Source: Chloroflexota bacterium
GTDB lineage: Bacteria; Chloroflexota; Dehalococcoidia; JACPQK01
Reading direction: 5' to 3'
Assembly (NCBI GenBank): GCA_016190505.1
Contig: JACPQM010000081.1
Span: 16,139 to 80,138, forward strand
DNA: 64,000 bases
Below the pieces are notes generated by a model. The model did not search any database and had not been told where the DNA came from. It worked only from the letters and a program-made list of their open reading frames with translations. This document shows, piece after piece, positions 25,105 through 34,149 of this stretch (within the stretch, counting starts at the first letter, position 1; each line of letters begins with the position of its first letter). Position numbers and translations under genes: made by a program.

Positions 25105-25593
25105 CTACTGCTTGCTGGGAGGGGCGTCCTCGATCTGCTCGAAGCCCACGCCCATGTCCACGCCCATGCTGTCGGTCAAGTTGGAGGTGGCCACCAGGAC
25201 CCGGGCGGGCTGCTTGCTGTCCCCGTTGAAGTGCTGGTAGGTGGTAGGCTCCGGGGACACGGGCAGCACCAGCATGTCCTGCGCCTCCCAGTCGTAGCGC
25301 TGGGTAATGCCGTAGGACTCCACCAGCGTATAGCCGCTGCCTTCCCAGAAGTAGAAGGCCATCCCCCCCTGGCCGGAGGTCTTGCCGCTCCGGCCCAGGG
25401 GCGGTAACTCCTGGACGTACACCATCATCGTGCGCATCCCCACATCCTGGATGGCGGGGTGCAGATACCACTTGAGCAGCCCTTGCCGGCTCTGCTGCCA
25501 GGGCAGGTCCTCGTATCGCACCACCATGCGCGCCGACGCCAGTTGCTGGCGTTGGTCGTCCCGCATCCGGAACAGCTCTTCCCAAAGGTCCAT
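25105..25593 (-). CDS. Single-domain cupin protein (matches C-terminal half of the neighbouring bicupin)
   Basis: A 162-residue cupin: GQGGMAFYFWEGSGYTLVE (motif 1 region), YDWEAQDMLVLPV, and TYQHFNGDSKQPARVLV (motif 2, with the conserved HFN). The end, GVDMGVGFEQIEDAPP, is nearly the same as the end of the bicupin at 26460-27569, so this gene corresponds to its C-terminal half. The usual HxH of motif 1 is absent (GKTSGQGG), leaving at most one His for a metal. Start is ATG 25593 after GGAGGGAG. It is the last gene of the minus-strand cupin trio. Confidence 0.85.
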   Translation of the reverse strand: MDLWEELFRMRDDQRQQLASARMVVRYEDLPWQQSRQGLLKWYLHPAIQDVGMRTMMVYVQELPPLGRSGKTSGQGGMAFYFWEGSGYTLVESYGITQRYDWEAQDMLVLPVSPEPTTYQHFNGDSKQPARVLVATSNLTDSMGVDMGVGFEQIEDAPPSKQ

Positions 25594-25640
25594 GATGCTC
25601 CCTCCAGCGGTCCATTAGCCTGGTGCCTAAACCCCTGTAA

Positions 25641-25703
25641 TCCCCCTTGGCAAGGGGGACTATAGGGGGTGGGTCCCCCTTGGCAAGGGGGACTATAGGG
25701 GGT
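25641..25703. repeat. Tandem direct repeat, two 30-base copies
   Basis: TCCCCCTTGGCAAGGGGGAC followed by TATAGGGGGT occurs twice (25641-25670 and 25674-25703) with a GGG spacer. Each copy contains the inverted repeat CCCCCTTGGCAAGGGGG. The second copy reaches the stop codon of the cupin gene at 25703. Confidence 0.9.
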
Positions 25704-26233
25704 CAGTCCTCGCCCACTTTGCGTCGGAAGTTGGGGTGGATTTCCTTCTGTTCCAGCGTAAACCCCATAACGTCGAAGGTCCAGGAGGGTATGATAGCCA
25801 GCCAGTGGGAAGGCCCGTCTGGGTTGAGGTTGAAGTGCTGGTGCTCCACGCCTCCTGGCTTGATGGGCAGCAGGATGAGGTCTCCCTTCTCCCAGTCGTA
25901 GCGCACACCGTCCACGGTGGTATAGCCCCTGCCGTCCACCACGAATATGGCCAGGCCACCCTGGTGCGTGTGGCGGCCGGACTGCGAAGCGATCTCGTGG
26001 GCGAAGATCTGGAGCGGGAACTGGCGCTTCTCGTTCCAGTCCTGCATCACGTAGCTCTTGACCAGGGCCTGGCGGTTCTGCCGCCAGGGGCGGTTGCGGC
26101 CCTTGATCAGGACGGCGCCCTGTCTGGCCCGCTCCCTGACCCGGTCGGCCATCTTGACCATGGCATCATAGCTGAACCGCTCGGGGAACTCCTCGGGCTC
26201 CTTTTCCCGTTCCCTCAGCCTTTCTCGCTCCAT
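25703..26233 (-). CDS. Single-domain cupin protein (matches N-terminal half of the neighbouring bicupin)
   Basis: A 176-residue cupin beginning with a charged helix (ERERLREREKEPEE), then GAVLIKGRNRPWRQNRQALVKSY and a cupin barrel: SGRHTHQGGLAIFVVDGRGYT (motif 1 with HxH), YDWEKGDLILLP, and VEHQHFNLNPDG (motif 2). The same sequence blocks occur in the N-terminal half of the bicupin upstream (GKHTHKGG, VHQHFNLNPG). Metal-binding histidines are all present, so this half is likely the catalytic one. ATG at 26233 follows GGAGGAGC; a TTG directly before it is less likely. Confidence 0.87.
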   Translation of the reverse strand: MERERLREREKEPEEFPERFSYDAMVKMADRVRERARQGAVLIKGRNRPWRQNRQALVKSYVMQDWNEKRQFPLQIFAHEIASQSGRHTHQGGLAIFVVDGRGYTTVDGVRYDWEKGDLILLPIKPGGVEHQHFNLNPDGPSHWLAIIPSWTFDVMGFTLEQKEIHPNFRRKVGED

Positions 26234-26416
26234 CAACGCTGCTCCTCCATCGGGAATTGACCACCCCGATGCATCGGGGTGGCCCTCTGCGCCAACGGCG
26301 CGAATTCTACATCCCGCATGGAGGCGCCGTCAATTGCACGCCAACAATAGCGATGGTACACGCACCTTTCTGCGGCCACCTGTCACTACGTTGAGAAGGG
26401 GAGAGGGGAGTGCCCG

Positions 26417-26440
26417 TAGCCTGTAGCCTGTAGCCTGTAG
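26417..26440. repeat. TAGCCTG heptamer array (three units)
   Basis: Three TAGCCTG units lie between the cupin genes at 26233 and 26460; the flanking bases are GC-rich and show no gene. Confidence 0.7.
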
Positions 26441-26459
26441 CCCCAAGCCCGAGGCCTGG

Positions 26460-27569
26460 CTAAGCCCGCCTGCCATCTCCCCGGCCACCGGCCAGATCCG
26501 ACCACTCGGGGCAGTCCTCGATCTGCTCGAAGCCGCAGGCCATGTCCACGCCCAGAGCGTCGTACCAGTTGACCTCGGCAACGGCCAGCCTTGCCGGATG
26601 CTCCGGATCGCTGTTGAAATGCTGAAACACCACGCCACCAGCTTTGACCGGTAGCATGAGCAGGTCCTCGGCTTCCCAATCGTACCGTTTGCCCTCCACG
26701 ATGGAGTAGCCATTGCCTTCCAGCACGAAATGTATCCGGCCACCCTGGTGTTTCTGCTTGCCCGAGCGGCTCCCCGGCGGAATCTCGTGGACCCAGAACA
26801 GGATGTGCCGGCAGGCCACGTCCTCGAAATCAGGGTGAATGTACCAGCGGTAGATGCCCATGCGGTTGGTCTCCACCGGGCAGTCCCCCTGTTTGAGGAC
26901 AAGCCGGGCGCGGCTCAGCCGCTCCCGCCACTCGTTGCGCCGCTGGAACATGCGGTCGAGTAACGTGGAAGGCTGCCCATCGAAACGGATGTCGTATCCC
27001 TGCATGGCAGCGTTCCCGCTGGTCAGCCAGTCCGCAGGCCGGTAGATGTCCTTGGCTTCCGGCCCCTTGAAGCCCGGTGCATCCACCATGTGGACGGTCT
27101 CGTGGGCCACCGCCTCCATATAGGGCCAGAACCGGACGAAGATAGCGCCCCAGGGCTTTCCAGGGTTGAGGTTGAAATGCTGGTGGACGTTCTCGAAGCG
27201 GGCCACGGGCAGTATCTCCATGTCCCCCACCGTCCACTCCAGACGGTCCTCGTTGTTCTGCGTGTAGCCCTTGCCCTCCAGGACGTAGACGATGATGCCA
27301 CCGCCCTTGTGGGTGTGTTTGCCCGTGTTGGTGACCTCCTGGGGGCGGGTGACAATCCAGCCGGGGGCGGCCACCTCATTCCAGTTGTGCTCGCTGACGT
27401 ATCGTTTCAGGTGGGCCATCCGGCTCTGCGTCCAGGGCACCTCGCTGCCCTTGATGAGGACTTTGCCCTCAGTGCGCTGGCGGCGCTTTTCCCTCATCCA
27501 GCGCAGGCCGCGGTCGTACCAATCTTCGGCTGGCTCCCGCTCCTTGAGGCGTTCCAGTTCTCGTTCCAT
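26460..27569 (-). CDS. Bicupin, gentisate 1,2-dioxygenase-like
   Basis: A 369-residue protein with two cupin domains. The first has GKHTHKGGGIIVYVLEGKGYT and NVHQHFNLNPG (complete metal set); the second has GKQKHQGGRIHFVLEGNGY and VVFQHFNSDP (reduced set). A metal-active first cupin and a degenerate second cupin is the layout of gentisate or 1-hydroxy-2-naphthoate dioxygenases, which open aromatic rings with O2 and Fe(II). GAGAGGGAGAC precedes ATG 27569. The two smaller genes downstream match its two halves. With the FAH-family hydrolase at 30287-31048 it suggests ring cleavage, but the substrate is not proven. Confidence 0.82.
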   Translation of the reverse strand: MERELERLKEREPAEDWYDRGLRWMREKRRQRTEGKVLIKGSEVPWTQSRMAHLKRYVSEHNWNEVAAPGWIVTRPQEVTNTGKHTHKGGGIIVYVLEGKGYTQNNEDRLEWTVGDMEILPVARFENVHQHFNLNPGKPWGAIFVRFWPYMEAVAHETVHMVDAPGFKGPEAKDIYRPADWLTSGNAAMQGYDIRFDGQPSTLLDRMFQRRNEWRERLSRARLVLKQGDCPVETNRMGIYRWYIHPDFEDVACRHILFWVHEIPPGSRSGKQKHQGGRIHFVLEGNGYSIVEGKRYDWEAEDLLMLPVKAGGVVFQHFNSDPEHPARLAVAEVNWYDALGVDMACGFEQIEDCPEWSDLAGGRGDGRRA

Positions 27570-27658
27570 GTCTCCCTCTCTCTTGTTGATGACCCCCCAT
27601 CCCTTCGCAGGCTCAGGGCAGGCCTAGCCTTCCACCGCAAGGGGGGAAGGGACGGCGT

Positions 27659-28669
27659 TCAGGACCTGAGGACGATGGCTTTGCCCTGACGGCTAGACTC
27701 CAGCACCGCCTGGGCCAATCTCACCATCTCCAGGCCGTCCCGGCCGGAGGCGTTGGGCTCCTCGCCCTCAGTAACGCTGCGGCTAAAGGCCTCCACCATG
27801 AGGCGATAGCTGCCGATAACAGGGTCATGGCCCGGAAACTCTTTCCGGGAAATGCCCTCGGGACCGGTCACCTCCAGATGGCCGGCCAGTTGCATGCCCA
27901 CTGTGCCCACACCGGCGATGGTGGCCCGGGTCCCGTAGACCACCACGTCGTTGCGCGGAAACAGGTAGTTGTGGCAGGCAGTCACGGTGGCATGACAGCC
28001 GCCTTGTAGCCGTAGCAGCACCAGCACCCTGTTGTCCAGGTGGTCGGGGAGCTGTTCATCGGTAAGCGCCTGGACCAGCTCGACCTCCCGCCCGGTGAGG
28101 TAGCGTAACAGGTCCAGGGGATGGAGGCCCATCCCCATCAGGGACCCAGCCCCTGCGACGGCGGGGTCGCCTCGCCAGTTGCTCCGGGACGGCCCGCTCA
28201 AAGGGCGGCTGTACTCGGCCCTGGCCACCGACACCTCCCCCACGGCCCCCAAGGCGATAAGACGCCTGGCCTCCACATGGGCGGGGTGGTGACGGTTCTG
28301 GAAGGCCATACCCAGCTTCACGCCCTTCCGGGCGCACGCCTCAATCATGCGCTCCGCGTCAGGGACAGTCAGGGCCATGGGCTTGTCGCAGAGCACGTGC
28401 TTCCCCGCCCGGGCCGCCTCGATGGTCTGCGCCGCGTGCAGGTTGTTGGGCGTAGCCACATAGACGGCCTCGACGCCATCGTCGCGGAGCATGGCGCCGT
28501 AGTCCCTATAGCTGCGCTGGGCGCCGTGTTTGGCGGCGAAGGCAGCCGCCCGCCCCGGGTCCCGGCTACATACCGCCACCAGCTTGCCGCCTTCTGCTTT
28601 CGCAATGGCCGGCGCCATGCACCGGTCGGCGTGCAACCCGATGCCGATTATGCCCCAACCTAGTGGCAT
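27659..28669 (-). CDS. Gfo/Idh/MocA-family NAD(P)-dependent oxidoreductase
   Basis: From ATG 28669 (336 aa, AAGGGGCG upstream) the protein starts with the Rossmann motif WGIIGIGLHADRC, then AVCSRDPGRA, YVATPNNLHAAQ and HVLCDKPMAL (the family EKP motif with Asp for Glu, Lys kept). The C-terminal part has the HPLDLLRYLTG region that carries the catalytic His. The family oxidises or reduces sugars, inositols and related polyols. Its place between the cupins and the M24 peptidase points to a role in the same catabolic run. An upstream GTG at 28687 is a less likely start. Confidence 0.9.
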   Translation of the reverse strand: MPLGWGIIGIGLHADRCMAPAIAKAEGGKLVAVCSRDPGRAAAFAAKHGAQRSYRDYGAMLRDDGVEAVYVATPNNLHAAQTIEAARAGKHVLCDKPMALTVPDAERMIEACARKGVKLGMAFQNRHHPAHVEARRLIALGAVGEVSVARAEYSRPLSGPSRSNWRGDPAVAGAGSLMGMGLHPLDLLRYLTGREVELVQALTDEQLPDHLDNRVLVLLRLQGGCHATVTACHNYLFPRNDVVVYGTRATIAGVGTVGMQLAGHLEVTGPEGISRKEFPGHDPVIGSYRLMVEAFSRSVTEGEEPNASGRDGLEMVRLAQAVLESSRQGKAIVLRS

Positions 28670-28947
28670 CGTTTCGCCCCTTGACACACGGCCTCAGCCT
28701 CTCTGCCTGAATTGCAAGGGGACCCTGGCATCGGACACATAACCGCTTGGGCGGCTACCGCCGAGGCAATAGGCCGACGTAGCGGCAATTCATGAATTGC
28801 CGCTACGTGAATCAGGCAGACCCGTTGAACACGCGTAGGGGCGCACGGCTGTGCGCCCCTACGTTCGCACGGCCACATTCGCCAAAGCACTTGTGAGACA
28901 CACTCTATGGGCCACCCACGGGCAGGCATCCCGACCTGTCGGGACCC
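28670..28947. repeat. Intergenic region with two palindromic repeats
   Basis: No gene is supported. GTAGCGGCAATTCA and its exact complement form a perfect 28-base palindrome at 28779-28806, and GTAGGGGCGCACGG...CTGTGCGCCCCTAC lies at 28835-28862 (one mismatch). A CGACCTGTCGGGA palindrome is near 28930. Confidence 0.85.
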
Positions 28948-30180
28948 CTACCCGGGGTACCGCCGGCTGCGGCCCGTGGTCCTGTCCCGGGGGTGGGTGT
29001 AGTCCAGCAGCCGCTCGTCGAAAGGGTAGGTGCTGTATACCTCGGCCTCACCATCGCTGACCACGATATTGTTCTCCACCTTGGCCGCAGCCACGTAAGG
29101 GATGCCAGCATACGGCTCCAGGCTGAAGCACATGCCCGGCCTGAGGGTGTAGATGGTGTCCGGTATGTCAGGGTTAGCCCCGGAGATCCAGGGCGCCTCC
29201 CAGGGGCTGATGCCGGCGCCGTGCCCGCCGCCAGGCATGCCGTGCGGGCGCTCCATGGCCTTGAGGATATCACCGTTGGTATTGCCTGGCCGCGCGGCCT
29301 CGGTGCCCCGCCACAGGGCATCGTAGCACTCCTGGTGCATGTCCGCCTGCTCTTTGGTGGGCAGCACGTCCCCGCAGACGTAGGTCCGGGTCAGGTCGCC
29401 CCAATAGCCGTTGTAGCAGCCGCCGATGTCAATAACCACCGAGTCCCCCGCCCGGATGATCCGGTCCGAGGTGAACCGGCGGTACGGGGCCAGATAGGGG
29501 CCGGAGACCACGATGTTGGCGCACTGGGTCCACTCGCTGCCCAGGGCGGTCATGGCCCGCCAGGCCTCGGCCAGCACCTCGCACTCCTTGACGCCCGGGC
29601 GGAGCACGTCCAGGGCGGCATCGAAGCCTACCTCGGTGATGACGTTGGCGGCCCGCATGCACTCCAGCTCGTCCGCGGTCTTGGTGATCTTGGCCTGCAT
29701 GAGGACCTCGTAGCCGTCCACGAACTCGGTCTCGGGGAGCACATCCCGAAAACCCTTCTCGATATAGAGGTCCCAGATGTCCACCCCTACTTTGCCATAG
29801 ACCTTGTTGCCCACCAGGGCCTTGAGCCGCTCCACGAAGTCCCTGGTCCCGCCGGCGCTGATGGCCCGGGCACTGGGATGGATGTTGTCCGGACTCAGCC
29901 AGGGCATTCTGGCCTTGCAGTGGGCAAAGTCCAGCGTGAACAGGATCGGGTCCCCGCCCTTGGGCAACACCGCCACGTTGTTACCCAGGTGGGGCACCGG
30001 GCCCAGGTGGAACCGAAAACCGGTAAGATAGCGCACGTCCTCGGGCCGGAACACGATGAGCATGTCCAGGTCCGACCTGGCCAGGGCGTCCTTGGCCTTT
30101 TGAAGCCGCTCCCGGCGCATCCGGTCGAAGTTGATGCGCTCCTCCCAGTCCACACCCATGAGCCCCATATCCGTCAGCAT
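28948..30180 (-). CDS. M24-family metallopeptidase (Xaa-Pro peptidase-like), intact metal site
   Basis: This 410-residue protein has a creatinase N-terminal domain (RPEDVRYLTGFRFHLG) and a pita-bread domain with the full set of dinuclear metal ligands: Asp in SVVIDIGG, Asp in YWGDLTRTY, His in GGGHGAGI, Glu in CFSLEPYAG and Glu in AKVENNIVV. It should cleave Xaa-Pro dipeptides or related amide bonds in the cytoplasm. ATG 30180 follows GGGAGG. It serves as the intact reference for the two degenerate paralogues at 14903 and 34463. It neighbours the FAH hydrolase gene. Confidence 0.92.
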   Translation of the reverse strand: MLTDMGLMGVDWEERINFDRMRRERLQKAKDALARSDLDMLIVFRPEDVRYLTGFRFHLGPVPHLGNNVAVLPKGGDPILFTLDFAHCKARMPWLSPDNIHPSARAISAGGTRDFVERLKALVGNKVYGKVGVDIWDLYIEKGFRDVLPETEFVDGYEVLMQAKITKTADELECMRAANVITEVGFDAALDVLRPGVKECEVLAEAWRAMTALGSEWTQCANIVVSGPYLAPYRRFTSDRIIRAGDSVVIDIGGCYNGYWGDLTRTYVCGDVLPTKEQADMHQECYDALWRGTEAARPGNTNGDILKAMERPHGMPGGGHGAGISPWEAPWISGANPDIPDTIYTLRPGMCFSLEPYAGIPYVAAAKVENNIVVSDGEAEVYSTYPFDERLLDYTHPRDRTTGRSRRYPG

Positions 30181-30286
30181 AGTTTTGCCTCCCGTTGACT
30201 GTTCCCTAAACGCGGCGGGGTAGCTTCCTCTCCCTCTGGGAGAGGATTGAGAGCCTGTCCTGAGCTTGCCGAAGGATGAGGGTCCC

Positions 30287-31048
30287 CTATCCCTCTGCCC
30301 GGCAGCGGTTGCGCAGGGAGCCCACTTTCTCCAGCCGCACCTCCACCTCGTCGCCGGGCGCCAGGGCGCCGGTGCCGGCGCAGGTGCCGGTGCAGATGAT
30401 GTCTCCGGGCAGCAGCGTCATGGCCCGGGACAAAAAGGCGATGATGTGGGGTATCTTGAACAGCATCTCCCCGGTGTTGCAGGACTGCCTGACCTGGCCG
30501 TTCAGGTACAGCTCCAGCTTCAGGTTGTGCGGGTCCACGTCGGTGGTGATGTACGGACCCAGGGGGCAGAAAGTGTCGAAGCCTTTGGCCCGCCACCAGT
30601 GCCGGTCCTTCCGCTGGAAGTCCCGGGCCGATACGTCGTTGACACAGGTGTAACCCAGGACGTGCTCCATGGCTTTTTCCGGGGGAACACCCCTCGTGGC
30701 GTCCTTGATGATGACGGCCAGCTCAGCCTCGTAGCCGACCCGCGTGGAGATGGAGGGCAAGATGATGTCTTCGCCCGGAGCAATGATAGAGCTGGGCGGC
30801 TTGAAGAAGACCTGGGGTTCCTCGGGGTTCTCCTGCTTGACCTCGCTGGCGTGTTCGGGATAGTTGAGGGCCAGGGCCAGTATCTTGCTGGGGCTACACG
30901 GCGGCAGTATCTTCAGGTCCTGGATTTGATGGCGCCTCACGGCTGGCCGGCAGCCGGAAAAGGGGTCACCATCGAGCTCCCTTGCCTCCGTGCCCTCCAC
31001 CAGGGCGTAGCGGGGGCCGTCGCTACTGAGGAACCGGACGAACTGCAT
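30287..31048 (-). CDS. Fumarylacetoacetate hydrolase (FAH)-family protein
   Basis: A 253-residue member of the FAH superfamily. The lid and metal site appear as KILALALNYPEHASE, FFKPPSSIIAPG, the acidic VGYEAELAVII, NDVSARDFQ, and the C-terminal GDIICTGTCAGTGAL. Enzymes of this family hydrolyse fumarylpyruvate, acylpyruvates or hydroxymuconates with Mg2+ or Mn2+, typical steps after aromatic ring cleavage. ATG 31048 follows GAGGTGAG. It fits with the bicupin of the same run, which would supply the ring-cleavage product. The precise substrate cannot be read from sequence. Confidence 0.9.
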   Translation of the reverse strand: MQFVRFLSSDGPRYALVEGTEARELDGDPFSGCRPAVRRHQIQDLKILPPCSPSKILALALNYPEHASEVKQENPEEPQVFFKPPSSIIAPGEDIILPSISTRVGYEAELAVIIKDATRGVPPEKAMEHVLGYTCVNDVSARDFQRKDRHWWRAKGFDTFCPLGPYITTDVDPHNLKLELYLNGQVRQSCNTGEMLFKIPHIIAFLSRAMTLLPGDIICTGTCAGTGALAPGDEVEVRLEKVGSLRNRCRAEG

Positions 31049-31361
31049 ATCTCACCTCGTCTTTCTGCCGGACCATCGTCAACCCAGCTAATTGCCAGAC
31101 ACCACACTGGGTGGACAGGCTATGGTCATTCGCTAACGGGCGCACGGTCCACCTCACCCTGCCCTCTCCGCAAAATGACGTCTATTCTGCCTTGCTCGCA
31201 ACGACATTGCAGGGCCGCGCGCACGCCGTCATTGCGAGCGGAGCGAAGTCCCGACACGTCGGGACCCGTGCCAGCGTCAGAAGGTTGCTTCGTCGTTGTG
31301 CTCCTCGCAATGACATTGATGGCGAACTTCAAGGACACCACAGTAGTTGCCAGACACCGCG
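31049..31361. repeat. Intergenic region with a MITE-like inverted-repeat element
   Basis: No gene is supported. GTCATTGCGAG at 31228-31238 pairs exactly with CTCGCAATGAC at 31304-31314; the inside contains GCGAAG/CTTCGTCG and a TCCCGAC...GTCGGGA hairpin at about 31247-31262. Confidence 0.8.
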
Positions 31362-32363
31362 CTAGGGGATGCGCCGGTTGGGGCTCTGCTTCACCTCGGG
31401 GTTGACCAGGGTGGGAGGCCAGGCGCCCTGAAGCGCTAGCAGCACGGCCTCCACTGCCTGGTGGCGGGTCTCCTCCATGGAGGTCTCCGAAAAGAAGGCG
31501 GAGTGCATGGTCAAGATTACGTTGTCCATCTGGCGCAGGGGGTTGTCCAGGGCCGGCGGCTCGGGGTCGGTCACATCTATGGCAGCCCCGGCGATGGCCC
31601 CCTCCTTGAGCGCCGTGACCAGGTCGTCTTCCTTGATGAGAGCGCCCCGCGCCGTATTGATGATGCTGGCCGTGCGCTTCATCTTGCGGAACCGCTCCAG
31701 GTTGAAAGACTGCCGCGTTTCCGGCGTGGCCGGGGCGTGCAGGGTAATGAAGTCCGACTCGCTCAGCAGTTGGTCCAGGTCCACTAACTCTGCCCCCAGC
31801 CGCCGCAGGGCCTGCGCATCGGCGTACGGGTCATAGACCAGCACCCGGAGGCCAAAGGCCCGGGCTTTGCCGATGACGGCCGCCCCAATGCGGCCCGAGC
31901 CGAAGATGCCCAGGGTCTGTGTGCTGAGGCGAGGGGTCCCGCGGCGCAGCTTCACCAGGTCGGGCTGAGTCTGGCTCCAGGGGGCCGTCCGCGCCAACCG
32001 GGCGATAGGCACGATGCGCCGGGCCAGGGCCAAGAGCAAGGCCATGGCGTGGTCAGAGACCTCGGGGACGCTGGCCCCGGGGGTGTAGGCCACCGCGATC
32101 CCCCGCTCGGTGGCCGCGGCCACGTCTATGTTGTCGTAGCCAACGCCCGCCCGGCTGATGACCCGGCACCGCGTCAGGTTGTCCATTACCCGGGCGCTGT
32201 ACAGCTCCGTGGCGCCCGCGAAGACAGCATCGGCGTCGCCAGCGTAGCGAATGATATCGTCCTCCGTCTGCATGGGCGCCGTTTCAAACCTCACCCCAGC
32301 CTTGGCCAGCGGTCCTTCCACCAGGGGCCCACCCATCCCCTTGCCTACTACTTTGAAAGGCAT
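31362..32363 (-). CDS. D-isomer-specific 2-hydroxyacid dehydrogenase
   Basis: A 333-residue NAD-dependent dehydrogenase with the catalytic set Arg (INTARGALI), Glu (DVTDPEPP) and His (LTMHSAFFSE), and the coenzyme loop FGSGRIGAAVIGKARAFG with the acidic YDPYAD. The N-terminal substrate domain has RAGVGYDNIDVAAA. The family includes 3-phosphoglycerate, glycerate and hydroxypyruvate dehydrogenases; the exact 2-hydroxyacid is unclear. It starts at ATG 32363, only seven bases after the stop of the solute-binding protein gene, so both are one transcript. Confidence 0.92.
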   Translation of the reverse strand: MPFKVVGKGMGGPLVEGPLAKAGVRFETAPMQTEDDIIRYAGDADAVFAGATELYSARVMDNLTRCRVISRAGVGYDNIDVAAATERGIAVAYTPGASVPEVSDHAMALLLALARRIVPIARLARTAPWSQTQPDLVKLRRGTPRLSTQTLGIFGSGRIGAAVIGKARAFGLRVLVYDPYADAQALRRLGAELVDLDQLLSESDFITLHAPATPETRQSFNLERFRKMKRTASIINTARGALIKEDDLVTALKEGAIAGAAIDVTDPEPPALDNPLRQMDNVILTMHSAFFSETSMEETRHQAVEAVLLALQGAWPPTLVNPEVKQSPNRRIP

Positions 32364-32370
32364 CAGCCAC

Positions 32371-34149
32371 CTACCTCTTCTCCAACCACAGTGGGGTGAT
32401 CAACGGACCTGCCTGGGTCCGCTGGCCGGCCATGTGGAAGCCACCTACCCACTTCTGCACTGCCGTGAACTCGTTCAGGGCCGGCAACATCAGGACGAAT
32501 GCCTGGTCTACCATGCGGAGGACCACCTGGCGCATGATCTCGTCCCGGCGTGCCGGGTCCACGGTGATGAACAGCTCCTCCCCCAACTTGGACAACACAG
32601 GGTCATCCACGTGGGCCTTGTTCAGGCCGTTGTCTTCCCAGCGGGGATAGAACTCGCTGATGGCCTGGTAGGGGTCAATGTACGAGTACCTGGTCATCAT
32701 GAGACCGGCCTGCTTACCCTCGTTCGGCCCGGTCTGAAACAGCGAGTAGTCCCACATCTTGATGGTGGCCTCGATGCCGACCTTGCCTAGCATGGCCGCT
32801 ACCGCTTCGACGTAGGGCACGTGGGGCGCTCCGTAGCGGGCACTGCCGTCCAGTGTGGTCTTGAAGCCGTTGGGGAAGCCGGCCTCGGCCAGAAGCTTTT
32901 TCGCCTCGTCGGGGCGGTACTCGACGTACCGCCTGGTCTCCGGAGGCAGGTCCTGGGCACGCAGCGCCCAGGGATAGGTCCCCGCCGGCACCATGACCGC
33001 CTCCGTGCCTTGGCCCCCCAGCACGGCGTCAAGGAGCGCTTTGCGGTCCAGGGACATGGACATGGCCCGCCTTACCCGCACGTCGTTGAAGGGCGGCAGG
33101 TCATTGCGCGGCGCTATGTAGCCGTCATGAGTGTAGGGGGCACAGGAGTACAGCATGGCCTGGGAGATCTTCTGCACGCGCTCCACAAACGTACCCGGCA
33201 CCTCCCCCAGCCAGTAGTCCAGGCTGCCCGACTGGAACAGGGCTAGCCGGGTGCTCTGCTCCGGTATGATGAGCAGGTCCACCCCGTCCAGATAGGGCAG
33301 CCCCTTGTTCCAGTAGTCGGGGTTCTTGACATAGGAGACTTTCACACCGGGCCTGTATTCCTTGAACATGAAGGCGGCGGAACCGACATACGTCTTCGCC
33401 GGGTCCTCGTACTTTCCATCCAGCGCCGCCTCCTTGGGCATGATGAAGGGGACATAGATAGCGGCTATGACCTGGTCAATGATCATGGGTGTGGGCCGGT
33501 CAAAGGTCATGCGCACCGTGTAGCGGTCGGTAGCCTGCATCCCGGTGATGCGGGGGGCGAGCGCAGGCGTGCCGCGGCTCTTGACCTTGTAGAACGCCCG
33601 ATCCAGGCTGTACAGCATGTCGTCGGAGGTAACCTCACGCCCATTGACCGGCGGCTTGTTGTGGAACTTCATGCCCTGGCGAAGCTTGAGGTCCAGGGTC
33701 CTGTCGTTGGGCCATTCCCACTTCTCCAGGGCGATAGGCGTGGGCACCATGGCGCACTCGGGAACGGTGGGCGGGGCTGGGTAGCCACCCAGTGGCTCGA
33801 ACACCATGTTGGCCACCTTCAGTGCGTCCAGGTAGCCCCCGGTGAGACGTTGAGGGTCCCAGCCCACCGGGTCACCGCGCAGTTGCGTCTTGAGGATGCC
33901 GCCGTACTGGGGCCCACGCGCTGAGGCAGTCGTGGGTGTGGGCGCCCGCGTGGGGACCGGGGTCGGGCTGGCCGCAGGTGTGCCGCCTATCACCGCCGTA
34001 GGCGAAAGTTTCGGTGCCACGGTTGAGGTCGGTGGGGCAACGGTGGCTGCGGGCTGCGTCGGTGGGGCCACGGTGGGCTGGGCCGCTGGGCCGCAGGCGG
34101 CCACCATCAGCCCGAGGGCTACTATGAGGCCAATGACTCGCGAGTGCAC
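32371..34149 (-). CDS. ABC transporter substrate-binding lipoprotein, family 5
   Basis: A 592-residue lipoprotein with the signal MHSRVIGLIVALGLMVAAC (Cys19) and a Pro/Thr/Ala linker of about 60 residues. The family-5 fold shows YGGILKTQLRGDPVGWDP, the middle region SAAFMFKEYRPGVKVSYVKNPDYW and the FNDVRVRRAMSMSLDRKALL hinge, all as in oligopeptide/nickel/opine-binding proteins. The start is GTG 34149 with GAGGAGG six bases upstream. No ABC permease or ATPase is in the window. The coupling to a hydroxyacid dehydrogenase suggests uptake of an acid or a related catabolite. Confidence 0.93.
   Translation of the reverse strand: MHSRVIGLIVALGLMVAACGPAAQPTVAPPTQPAATVAPPTSTVAPKLSPTAVIGGTPAASPTPVPTRAPTPTTASARGPQYGGILKTQLRGDPVGWDPQRLTGGYLDALKVANMVFEPLGGYPAPPTVPECAMVPTPIALEKWEWPNDRTLDLKLRQGMKFHNKPPVNGREVTSDDMLYSLDRAFYKVKSRGTPALAPRITGMQATDRYTVRMTFDRPTPMIIDQVIAAIYVPFIMPKEAALDGKYEDPAKTYVGSAAFMFKEYRPGVKVSYVKNPDYWNKGLPYLDGVDLLIIPEQSTRLALFQSGSLDYWLGEVPGTFVERVQKISQAMLYSCAPYTHDGYIAPRNDLPPFNDVRVRRAMSMSLDRKALLDAVLGGQGTEAVMVPAGTYPWALRAQDLPPETRRYVEYRPDEAKKLLAEAGFPNGFKTTLDGSARYGAPHVPYVEAVAAMLGKVGIEATIKMWDYSLFQTGPNEGKQAGLMMTRYSYIDPYQAISEFYPRWEDNGLNKAHVDDPVLSKLGEELFITVDPARRDEIMRQVVLRMVDQAFVLMLPALNEFTAVQKWVGGFHMAGQRTQAGPLITPLWLEKR

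Noticed and set aside
28993..31405. Plus-strand open frames opposite the M24 and FAH genes
   Set aside because: Motif-bearing genes lie on the minus strand; the plus-strand products have no recognisable domain.
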